A stretch of 5,977 nucleotides of DNA from Candidatus Izemoplasma sp. (GTDB lineage Bacteria > Bacillota_I > Bacilli_A > Izemoplasmatales > Izemoplasmataceae), in assembly GCA_007117555.1 (NCBI GenBank), contig SKGI01000079.1, positions 1 to 5,977 of the forward strand, given 5' to 3'. How positions within the stretch are numbered: the first letter of the stretch is position 1; every line of letters starts with the position of its first letter. The notes beneath the pieces were generated by a model. The model saw only the letters and a program-made list of their open reading frames with translations. It was not told the origin of the DNA and made no database searches. Made by a program: the position numbers and the translations under genes. Positions 1-4,607 of the stretch are shown here, in pieces.

Positions 1-791
1 TAGAAAAAATGGGTGTCACATGTGTCCGAGACGTCGTAGTTGGAAAAAGCATCACCATTGAACAGCTATTTGAAGACGGGTTTCAATCAGTCTTTATTGG
101 CAGTGGCGCAGGTTTGCCAAGTGCACTTGGTGTCCCAGGCGAAAACTTAAACGGCGTCTATTATGCCAATGAGTTTCTCACGCGTGTCAATTTAATGAAA
201 GCACGCAATGAACCATTGAGTAAAACGCCGATGAAACTTGGCGATACGATTGCTGTCGTAGGTGGCGGCAACGTGGCGATGGATGCGGCTCGGACAGCGA
301 AAAGACTTGGGGCTAAAAATGTATTTATTTTGTATCGTCGCGACCGTAAGAGTTTACCGGCCCGACTTGATGAAATCCACCATGCTGAAGACGAAGGGAT
401 CGATTTGCGACTTTTAACGAATCCAGTGGAAATCATAGGTGAAAACCATGTTGTCAAACAAGTCCGCTGTGAACGGATGAAGTTAGGCGAACCCGATTCA
501 TCTGGCCGTCAACGCCCCTTACCGACAGGTGAGTTTGTGACATTTGATATCGACAATATCATTATTGCCATCGGCCAAAAACCGAACCCAATTATTAAAG
601 ACAACACCATGGGGCTTGAAACGCAACCATGGGGTGGAATTATTACGGATGAGTTTCAGATGACAAGCATCCCTGGGGTATTTGCAGGGGGCGATGTTGT
701 CACGGGAGCTGCGACCGTTATTTTAGCGATGGGCGCTGGAAAAGATGCCGCGCATCACATGGATGAGTACTTAAAAACAACCCATCGTTGA
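1..791 (+). CDS. gltA: NADPH-dependent glutamate synthase small subunit / NfnB-like flavoprotein (5' end outside window)
   Basis: This is the C-terminal part of a GltD/GltA/NfnB-type pyridine-nucleotide flavoprotein. Such proteins move electrons between NAD(P)H, FAD and Fe-S clusters, for glutamate synthesis or ferredoxin-NADP transhydrogenation. The frame is open to the window edge (GAA AAA precede the ATG at 9), and that Met is the internal residue of the family's LEK-[LM]-G-V segment, so ATG 9 is not the start. About 200 N-terminal residues (Fe-S domain and first FAD GxGxxG) lie upstream. Counting from Met 9, visible landmarks are FIGSGAGLP (29-37), PGENLNGVY-ANEFL (43-57), the NADPH-binding AVVGGGNVAMDAA (82-94), LPARLDEIHHA (116-126) and the FAD-binding GVFAGGDVVTGAATVILAMG (223-242). 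The gene ends in TGA just before a terminator, so it closes its transcript. The sequence does not separate glutamate synthase from NfnB or sulfide dehydrogenase; an NfnA-like or large-subunit gene upstream would decide. Family certain, exact role less so. Confidence 0.93.
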   Translation, partial: EKMGVTCVRDVVVGKSITIEQLFEDGFQSVFIGSGAGLPSALGVPGENLNGVYYANEFLTRVNLMKARNEPLSKTPMKLGDTIAVVGGGNVAMDAARTAKRLGAKNVFILYRRDRKSLPARLDEIHHAEDEGIDLRLLTNPVEIIGENHVVKQVRCERMKLGEPDSSGRQRPLPTGEFVTFDIDNIIIAIGQKPNPIIKDNTMGLETQPWGGIITDEFQMTSIPGVFAGGDVVTGAATVILAMGAGKDAAHHMDEYLKTTHR

Positions 792-796
792 CCCAT

Positions 797-830
797 GCCT
801 CTGAAGTTTTTCACTTCAGAGGCTTTTTTT
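797..830 (+). terminator. Rho-independent terminator after gltA
   Basis: A perfect 11-bp stem, GCCTCTGAAGT (797-807) pairing with ACTTCAGAGGC (813-823), closes a 5-nt loop (TTTTC) and is followed directly by seven Ts (824-830). It starts 5 nt after the gltA stop and isolates that gene from the degV-marR unit. Confidence 0.95.
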
Positions 831-831
831 C

Positions 832-860
832 TTGACTTTAAGCGGAAAAATTGCTATTTT
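832..860 (+). promoter_or_regulatory. SigA-type promoter of the first degV-marR unit
   Basis: TTGACT (832-837, 5 of 6 to the -35 consensus), a 17-bp spacer and TATTTT (855-860, 4 of 6 to the -10 consensus) follow the gltA terminator immediately. Transcription would begin near 867, giving a leader of about 40 nt before ATG 906. The palindrome at 874-886 would then lie just downstream of the start site, a position suited to repression. This is a prediction from consensus match and spacing. Confidence 0.7.
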
Positions 861-873
861 GATGTTAGTATTG

Positions 874-886
874 TTTGACATTCAAA
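874..886. promoter_or_regulatory. FabT-box-like palindromic operator
   Basis: TTTGA-CAT-TCAAA is a perfect inverted repeat with 5-bp arms and a 3-bp centre. It lies between the predicted transcription start and the Shine-Dalgarno of the first DegV gene. From family knowledge, the Lactobacillales MarR-type regulator FabT binds sites of the form TTTGA-N3-TCAAA. The MarR gene two frames downstream resembles FabT, so autoregulation of degV-marR through this site is the simplest inference. The TTGACA inside it (875-880) has no -10 at a proper distance and is better read as half of the palindrome than as a promoter. Confidence 0.6.
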
Positions 887-895
887 ATAATAGAT

Positions 896-900
896 GGAGG
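896..900 (+). promoter_or_regulatory. Ribosome binding site fixing the degV start at 906
   Basis: GGAGG ends 5 nt before ATG 906. The in-frame upstream ATG at 894 overlaps this site and has no purine-rich element before it, so 906 is the preferred start; the four extra residues (MEVL) are not expected in the protein. Confidence 0.8.
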
Positions 901-905
901 TTCTC

Positions 906-1760
906 ATGGGAAAAATTGGTTTAGTAGTATGTGGTAACTCTGGTATCGATTACTTGAAACATGATTATGATATTCGTGTCATCCGGTCAATTTTGTTATT
1001 TGGTAGCGAAGAGTACACAGATTTCATTGACATTCAAGCAGAAGATTTTTACAAACGCTTGAACGCGAATCCGGATTTACATGTCTCAACAGCTCAAACC
1101 GCAACCGGTGTCATTTTAGAAACATATGAGCAACTTAAAGCGGATGGTTATGATGAAATCATCGCCATCACGATTTCATCAAAACTAAGTGGTACTTTTG
1201 AAGGCGCTAAAATGGCCGCTAATATGATCGAAGGCGTCAAGGTGACTGTGTTTGATTCATTGTCGGTTTCCTATCCTGAAGCGTATATGGTTTTAGAGGC
1301 AGCTAGATTAGTTAAAGAAGGGAAAACAACGACAGAAATAGTGGATCGTCTCATTCATATTCGCGAAAACCGTGGTGTGCTTGTATCGGTTGATACCTTG
1401 AAATACTTAGTGCGCAATGGTCGTTTAAGTGGCGCACAAGGCTTCTTAGGTAGTTTGCTTAAAGTCAAGCCAATGTTACAACTAAACCGCGAAGGTGCAC
1501 TTGTGCCTCTTGAGAAAATCCGTACCCGTTCTAAAGCATTGAAACGTATTGTTGAAGCGTATGTTGAAGAGTATCACAACGACAATAACATCGTCTTTAT
1601 CGCCCATGCACACGCACTAGAAGAAGTGGAACAAGTTAGACAAGAACTACTTGAAAAACTGCCTAATGTCGGTGAAATTAAAGACTATCCACTTACACCG
1701 GTCGTCGGTGCTCATGCTGGACCTGGCACATTAGCTATTGGTTGGGTACCTAATAAATAG
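906..1760 (+). CDS. DegV family protein, FakB-like fatty-acid-binding protein (copy 1)
   Basis: A 284-residue DegV protein, the normal length for the family. DegV/FakB proteins are cytoplasmic two-domain carriers that hold a fatty acid in a buried tunnel and present it to the kinase FakA, giving acyl-phosphate for phospholipid synthesis. Visible marks are STAQTATG (61-68, the position of the usual TTSQPSPG with the carboxylate-contacting Thr kept as T62), SSKLSGT (91-97, carboxylate-binding serine), VRNGRLSGAQGFLGSLLKVKPML (169-191) and GAHAGPGT with H270. The canonical N-terminal TDS is changed to GNSGIDYL (10-17), a variant I associate with a Bacillota DegV subfamily. It is first in a unit with the MarR gene 35 nt downstream, behind a FabT-box-like palindrome. 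The Lys/Arg-rich C-terminal domain could dock a FakA partner, but no fakA lies in the window. DegV membership is certain; fatty acid as ligand is inferred from the family. Confidence 0.93.
   Translation: MGKIGLVVCGNSGIDYLKHDYDIRVIRSILLFGSEEYTDFIDIQAEDFYKRLNANPDLHVSTAQTATGVILETYEQLKADGYDEIIAITISSKLSGTFEGAKMAANMIEGVKVTVFDSLSVSYPEAYMVLEAARLVKEGKTTTEIVDRLIHIRENRGVLVSVDTLKYLVRNGRLSGAQGFLGSLLKVKPMLQLNREGALVPLEKIRTRSKALKRIVEAYVEEYHNDNNIVFIAHAHALEEVEQVRQELLEKLPNVGEIKDYPLTPVVGAHAGPGTLAIGWVPNK
1027..1037. repeat. Second copy of the operator core TTGACATTCAA inside degV copy 1
   Basis: These 11 bases are identical to 875-885, the core of the predicted operator, and are themselves palindromic (TTGA-CAT-TCAA). 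Here they encode Ile-Asp-Ile-Gln in the DegV protein. This may be a downstream auxiliary operator about 150 bp from the first, or chance. Confidence 0.3.
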
Positions 1761-1795
1761 TCGCACTGCACATTAGCGCATCAGGAGGGGTCATA

Positions 1796-2239
1796 GTGCA
1801 TCAGTTTTCACCTAAAGAAGTCATTAATGAACTACTCGTTGAAGTATTCAATCAAATTTTAAGTATCGAAGAACAAAATCTTCGTAAACGGGGCGTCACA
1901 CTATCGATGAATGAAGTGCATGTACTTGAGGCGATTCAAAAAACATCAGAACCAACGATGACGTACATTGCGAACCGTTTGCGCATCACTGTGGGGACTT
2001 TGACAACATCAGTCAACCGTTTAGTCGCTAAAGGGTATTGTGAACGTTATAGCACACCCGGTGATCGGCGAAAAGTACTCATTCGTCTCACAAACAAAGC
2101 ACTTGAGGTGCTTAAAATTCATGAAACGTTTCATGAAGAAATGATCGATGCCGTCATTGAGGACATGCATCTTGAAGAAAACCATATCCTTATCGAATCA
2201 CTCTCAAACTTAACAGCCTATTTTAAAAGCAATTACTAG
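1796..2239 (+). CDS. MarR family transcriptional regulator, FabT-like
   Basis: A 147-residue winged-helix MarR protein with a GTG start; AGGAGG (1783-1788) sits 7 nt upstream. The N-terminal dimerisation helix (about 8-32, with INELLVEVFNQILSIEEQNL) leads to the HTH/wing region (about 35-103), with recognition helix TVGTLTTSVNRLVAKGY (65-81) and wing DRRKVLIRLT (90-99). A long C-terminal helix with FHEEMIDAVIEDM (112-124) completes the dimer interface. Recalled side by side, the pattern IN-x-L...FN-x-x-L-x-IEE...LR...T-x-GT-[LV]-TTS-x-N-x-L...KGY-x-ER...DRR...H-x-x-FH-x-x-M closely follows streptococcal FabT, the acyl-ACP-dependent repressor of fatty-acid synthesis genes. No fab genes are in the window, but it follows a FakB-like gene and a FabT-box-like palindrome precedes the unit, so it may govern fatty-acid uptake and its own operon. 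MarR family certain; FabT orthology likely but not proven. Confidence 0.92.
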   Translation: MHQFSPKEVINELLVEVFNQILSIEEQNLRKRGVTLSMNEVHVLEAIQKTSEPTMTYIANRLRITVGTLTTSVNRLVAKGYCERYSTPGDRRKVLIRLTNKALEVLKIHETFHEEMIDAVIEDMHLEENHILIESLSNLTAYFKSNY

Positions 2240-2251
2240 CAGTGAATCACC

Positions 2252-2280
2252 TTTACACACGGCTTGGAATTTGGTACAAT
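2252..2280 (+). promoter_or_regulatory. Extended -10 promoter of the padR operon
   Basis: TTTACA (2252-2257, 5 of 6), a 17-bp spacer and TACAAT (2275-2280, 5 of 6), preceded by TG at 2272-2273 to form an extended -10. Transcription would begin near 2287. Transcripts from here lack the 5' hairpin arm, so their Shine-Dalgarno is free. The near-perfect DNA dyad (13-bp arms 2255-2267 and 2292-2304, 12 of 13 matching) centred on the -10 end may also be an operator, for instance for the PadR protein itself. Confidence 0.8.
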
Positions 2281-2304
2281 GAAACGTACAGCCAAGACGT
2301 GTGT

Positions 2305-2309
2305 GGAGG
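2305..2309 (+). promoter_or_regulatory. Ribosome binding site fixing the padR TTG start
   Basis: GGAGG ends 8 nt before TTG 2318. The in-frame upstream TTG at 2264 lies inside the promoter and has no such site, so it cannot start the protein made from this promoter. The T-run between site and start codon doubles as the terminator tail of the upstream unit. Confidence 0.85.
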
Positions 2310-2317
2310 TGTTTTTT

Positions 2318-2659
2318 TTGCAAATCAGTTCAGATTTGATACGAGGACACCTTGAACTGGTGGTACTCAAACTAATTATTGAAAAAGACCATTATGGTTA
2401 CGAACTTGCCAACGCCGTGGCACACCGTACAAAACAAGCATTCTCCATTAATGAGGCGACGTTATATGCCATCATGCAGCGGCTTGAAAAACGCGGTTTA
2501 ATTCAATCGTATCTTGGAGCGAAGTCACACGGTGGAAAACGCCGCTATTATGCCATTACTTCACTAGGTCAGGCATACTATGAGACCAAACTAAAAGAGT
2601 GGGAACAGCTGAAATCCATCATGACACAGCTACTGGAGGGCGATCATGAAAACGATTGA
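2318..2659 (+). CDS. PadR family transcriptional regulator
   Basis: A 113-residue PadR protein, the usual length for the short (PadR-s1) type, starting at TTG 2318. The N-terminal QISSDLIRGHLELVVLKLI (2-20) is the family's first helix; HYGYEL (25-30), INEATLYAIMQRLEKRGLI (44-62, recognition helix) and the wing GGKRRYYAIT (72-81) give the winged helix-turn-helix. The C-terminal helix (about 83-106) is the dimerisation arm. PadR proteins of this type are dimeric repressors that often control adjacent membrane proteins and commonly act on their own promoter. The next gene overlaps its 3' end by 14 nt and encodes a HAAS-domain protein, a recurrent PadR partner. Its ligand cannot be read from the sequence. 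Confidence 0.95.
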   Translation: MQISSDLIRGHLELVVLKLIIEKDHYGYELANAVAHRTKQAFSINEATLYAIMQRLEKRGLIQSYLGAKSHGGKRRYYAITSLGQAYYETKLKEWEQLKSIMTQLLEGDHEND

Positions 2660-3083
2660 ACGTTTCGTGAAGCGCATGTTTAAACAAAAAAACCCTAAAC
2701 AAGATGATCAAGAAGCTATGCAAAAGATGATAGAAATGTTGAAAGAAAAAGTTGAAGATTTAAAAGAAACAGGGCTGACTGAAGAAGAGGCCATTCAAAA
2801 AACGATTGTTGAGTTTGGCGAGATTGATGCCTTTTTTCAACCTGCTGTGCGTCGTGAGAAACGTCGCTATAAGCGGCAAAAGACGGTCAGGCATTATCGT
2901 AATGATTTAGTATTCTCCCTTTTAGCAAGTCTATTAATCATTGCGATATTTGCGCTGATTAACATATTTTACATCCCATTCGAATCGTATGGGCCATGGT
3001 TTGTCATTCCTTCGATAGGTGTGCTCTTTTGGCCGCTCAGTTTACTATATAAATGGCTCAATAAAAAGGGAGATTCTGATTGA
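2646..3083 (+). CDS. HAAS (DUF1700-like) signalling-domain membrane protein
   Basis: A 145-residue protein with a charged helical N-terminal half and two membrane helices. Residues about 22-63 carry the HAAS/DUF1700-like pattern: amphipathic helices with EMLKEKVEDLKETGLTEEEAIQ and a following FGEIDAFF. A basic linker (69-86) leads to membrane segments at about 88-110 and 117-137, and a short basic tail. HAAS-type proteins typically accompany PadR regulators and are proposed to relay membrane or envelope signals to them; here no sensor or effector domain follows the two helices. GGAGGG (2635-2640) lies 5 nt before ATG, and the gene starts inside padR (14-nt overlap), so translation is coupled. 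Its stop is 1 nt before the next start. Assignment to HAAS is by pattern recall; the biochemical role is unknown. Confidence 0.78.
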   Translation: MKTIERFVKRMFKQKNPKQDDQEAMQKMIEMLKEKVEDLKETGLTEEEAIQKTIVEFGEIDAFFQPAVRREKRRYKRQKTVRHYRNDLVFSLLASLLIIAIFALINIFYIPFESYGPWFVIPSIGVLFWPLSLLYKWLNKKGDSD

Positions 3084-3084
3084 T

Positions 3085-3972
3085 ATGGAAAAAACCGCTA
3101 TTATCGCCATCAGTACTGGTTGTCTTGATTATCTTGACTTTACACATGAAAACTTGTATATGTTACGTTGTAAAATTTTGATCCGTGATGAACAATACAA
3201 TGACTTTACAGAAATGAAAGCAGAGCAGTTTTACCAATTATTGAATGACGATCCCGATCTTGTACCTAAATCTTCCATGCCAGCGCTCGGGGAGATTAGT
3301 GATTTGTATGAGAAGCTTGAAACAAAGGGTTATACAGATGCGATTGTTGTGTCGATCTCAAGCGCACTTTCAGGAACTTATCAAACATGCCTTATGGCTA
3401 AAAATGCTTACCCTGGAAATTTAAAAATACATGTTTTTGACTCGAAAAACGCCGCTATCAGCGAAGGGTTTCTTTCGATTCAGGCATTGAAAATGCTTGA
3501 AGTGGGTGCTTCAGCTAAAGCCGTCTTAGAAACACTTGAAAAATTATCTTTAAGTCGTAAACAGTATTTTATGGTTGATAATCTCAGGTTGCTAGTTAAA
3601 AACGGGCGCCTTTCAAATGCCCAAGGCTTTTTGGGCGGGTTACTTAAAATTAAGCCCATTCTTGAAGTCAATCAAAACGGAAAAATTGTTTCTTTTGAAA
3701 AAGTGCGAACCCAAACGAAAGCGCTCGAGAAAATGGCAAACTATATTATCAAAGATTTAAAGACATTGAATAACTTTGTTGTGACTTACAATACAAGCGA
3801 TAATACATCAGGATATCAATTCATTAAGGACAAAATTGAGTCTGCGTTTCCAAACCACACGCATTATGCGGCGCCCATCACACCAGTGATCGGCTGTCAT
3901 ACGGGTGCAGGGACCGTGGGGATTGCCTATTTTGATCTGGATGCATTGATTCCAAAGCGTGTAACATATTGA
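3085..3972 (+). CDS. DegV family protein, FakB-like fatty-acid-binding protein (copy 2)
   Basis: A 295-residue DegV protein paralogous to the one at 906-1760. The two share spacing and long matches, notably NGRLSxAQGFLGxLLKxKPxL (here 173-193) and EKxRTxxKAL (205-214). SSALSGT (92-98) keeps the carboxylate-binding serine and GCHTGAGT keeps H272. The TTSQPSPG-type loop is KSSMPALG (62-69), so the usual Thr is Ser. The N-terminal STGCLDYL (10-17) lacks the canonical TDS. It extends about 11 residues past copy 1. ATG 3085 is 1 nt after the HAAS stop, with GGGAG (3068-3072) 12 nt upstream, which is long; reinitiation after the HAAS gene is likely. An ATT at 3079 would be better spaced but is a very rare start. 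DegV family certain; a different fatty-acid preference from copy 1 is a guess from the altered loop. Confidence 0.92.
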   Translation: MEKTAIIAISTGCLDYLDFTHENLYMLRCKILIRDEQYNDFTEMKAEQFYQLLNDDPDLVPKSSMPALGEISDLYEKLETKGYTDAIVVSISSALSGTYQTCLMAKNAYPGNLKIHVFDSKNAAISEGFLSIQALKMLEVGASAKAVLETLEKLSLSRKQYFMVDNLRLLVKNGRLSNAQGFLGGLLKIKPILEVNQNGKIVSFEKVRTQTKALEKMANYIIKDLKTLNNFVVTYNTSDNTSGYQFIKDKIESAFPNHTHYAAPITPVIGCHTGAGTVGIAYFDLDALIPKRVTY

Positions 3973-3980
3973 GCAACTGA

Positions 3981-3995
3981 GTCGCACGGTGCGAC
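3981..3995 (+). promoter_or_regulatory. Perfect palindrome / hairpin between degV copy 2 and the Gx-transporter gene
   Basis: GTCGCAC-G-GTGCGAC is a perfect 7-bp inverted repeat around one base. As RNA it would fold to a 6-bp stem with a 3-nt CGG loop. No T-run follows, so it is not an intrinsic terminator. It ends 4 nt before the AGGTGA ribosome binding site (4000-4005), so it could act as an operator, a processing or stability element, or a translation modulator. Function unknown. Confidence 0.45.
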
Positions 3996-4010
3996 AAACA
4001 GGTGATAAAC

Positions 4011-4562
4011 ATGAAAACTAGAAGATTGACTTTTATGGCAGTGATGCTTGCGGTGAGTGTCGTTTTGAACATTGTTGAACGGACGACGATGCAAGCACTC
4101 ACACAGCCTATCGCGGTACTCTTAGGCCCCGTTGTTGGTGCTGGTGGGGTGCGCATTGGTTTGGCGAATGTGGTTGTGATGCTATTGCTTTACACATACG
4201 GGACGAAAGATAGTTTCGTCCTTTTGTTGTTGCGCATCATGATTGTTGGTCAGCTTGCGATTGGCCTTTTTAGTGTTCCGTTTTGGACAAGTCTTGTCGG
4301 CGGTGTGCTGGCATTTTCTTTGATGCTTCTTTTCAAGTCACTTAAAGGCTTCTCCATCATCAGCGTTTCAATCATGGGCGCAGTGGGTCATGTTTTTGGA
4401 CAAATTTTTGTCGCCGTTGTCTTTTTTGAAACACTCGGTATTATCGCCTATATGCCGTTCATGCTACTCATTGCCATTCCTGCTGGCATCTTTACAGGAC
4501 GGTTAACGGCTGTATTGCTTAAGACGCTCAAACCCATTGTTGAACAGGAAAGTTACACATAA
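4011..4562 (+). CDS. Gx transporter family / heptaprenyl diphosphate synthase component I-like membrane protein
   Basis: A 183-residue, very hydrophobic protein with about five or six membrane helices (near 6-24, 47-63, 66-88, 92-108, 118-140 and 147-168). The GGVRIGLANVVVMLLLYTYG segment (45-64) matches the family hallmark (P/G-G-V-[KR]-[IL]-GLAN). The family is named after heptaprenyl diphosphate synthase component I, but many members resemble substrate-binding transporter subunits, and members occur in Gram-positive extracytoplasmic electron-transfer loci with demethylmenaquinone, NusG-domain-II and ApbE proteins. ATG 4011 follows AGGTGA (4000-4005) by 5 nt; the in-frame GTG at 4002 is part of that site and is rejected. 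It is last in the padR operon, 38 nt after degV copy 2, and faces an ApbE-like gene across a shared terminator. Substrate unknown. Confidence 0.82.
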   Translation: MKTRRLTFMAVMLAVSVVLNIVERTTMQALTQPIAVLLGPVVGAGGVRIGLANVVVMLLLYTYGTKDSFVLLLLRIMIVGQLAIGLFSVPFWTSLVGGVLAFSLMLLFKSLKGFSIISVSIMGAVGHVFGQIFVAVVFFETLGIIAYMPFMLLIAIPAGIFTGRLTAVLLKTLKPIVEQESYT

Positions 4563-4564
4563 AA

Positions 4565-4605
4565 AAATCCGGTCTTCCCTAGAAATTTCAGGGAAGACCG
4601 GATTT
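4565..4605. terminator. Bidirectional terminator between convergent genes
   Basis: A perfect 16-bp stem, AAATCCGGTCTTCCCT (4565-4580) with AGGGAAGACCGGATTT (4590-4605), encloses a 9-nt loop. The plus-strand transcript ends in TTTATTTA (4603-4610). The minus-strand transcript ends in seven Us, from the A-run 4561-4567 that begins in the Gx-transporter stop codon. It serves both the padR operon and the apbE-like gene and is stronger, by T-run, in the apbE direction. Confidence 0.95.
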
Positions 4606-4607
4606 AT

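Larger units (their letters stand above)
2248..2319 (+). terminator. Terminator-like hairpin after marR, enclosing the padR promoter and ribosome binding site
   Basis: Arms 2248-2267 and 2292-2311 pair over 20 positions: 17 Watson-Crick, two U-G wobbles (2253-2254 with 2305-2306) and one mismatch (2262/2297). Eight Ts (2312-2319) follow with no gap, the layout of an intrinsic terminator for the degV-marR transcript. The 24-nt loop can form an extra GTAC/GTAC stem (2274-2277 with 2286-2289). The long loop is unusual for a terminator. The -35 of the next promoter lies in the 5' arm, its -10 in the loop, and the padR Shine-Dalgarno in the 3' arm. Confidence 0.65.

Noticed and set aside
161..457. 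Minus-strand open frame inside gltA
   Set aside because: It lies wholly within a well-conserved coding region, has no ribosome binding site or recognisable domain, and has a composition typical of an antisense shadow.
687..716. VTGAA in GltA as a possible FMN-attachment motif for ApbE
   Set aside because: It is the conserved FAD-binding segment of a cytoplasmic enzyme, and the fourth residue is Ala rather than Ser/Thr.
875..880. Perfect TTGACA as a -35 box before degV copy 1
   Set aside because: No -10-like hexamer lies 16-18 bp downstream; that position falls on the ribosome binding site. It is better explained as half of the TTTGA-N3-TCAAA palindrome.
2264..2317. N-terminal extension of PadR from TTG 2264
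   Set aside because: It would start inside the promoter, between the -35 and -10, has no ribosome binding site, and adds residues not found in PadR proteins.
3019..3084. N-terminal extension of DegV copy 2 overlapping the HAAS gene
   Set aside because: It overlaps the HAAS membrane-helix coding region in another frame, and DegV homology begins at ATG 3085.
3480..3671. Minus-strand open frame inside degV copy 2
   Set aside because: Antisense shadow of a conserved DegV core segment, with no family resemblance.
3878..4156. Minus-strand open frame across the degV copy 2 / Gx-transporter junction
   Set aside because: Antisense to two clear genes, with a low-complexity product and no translation signals.
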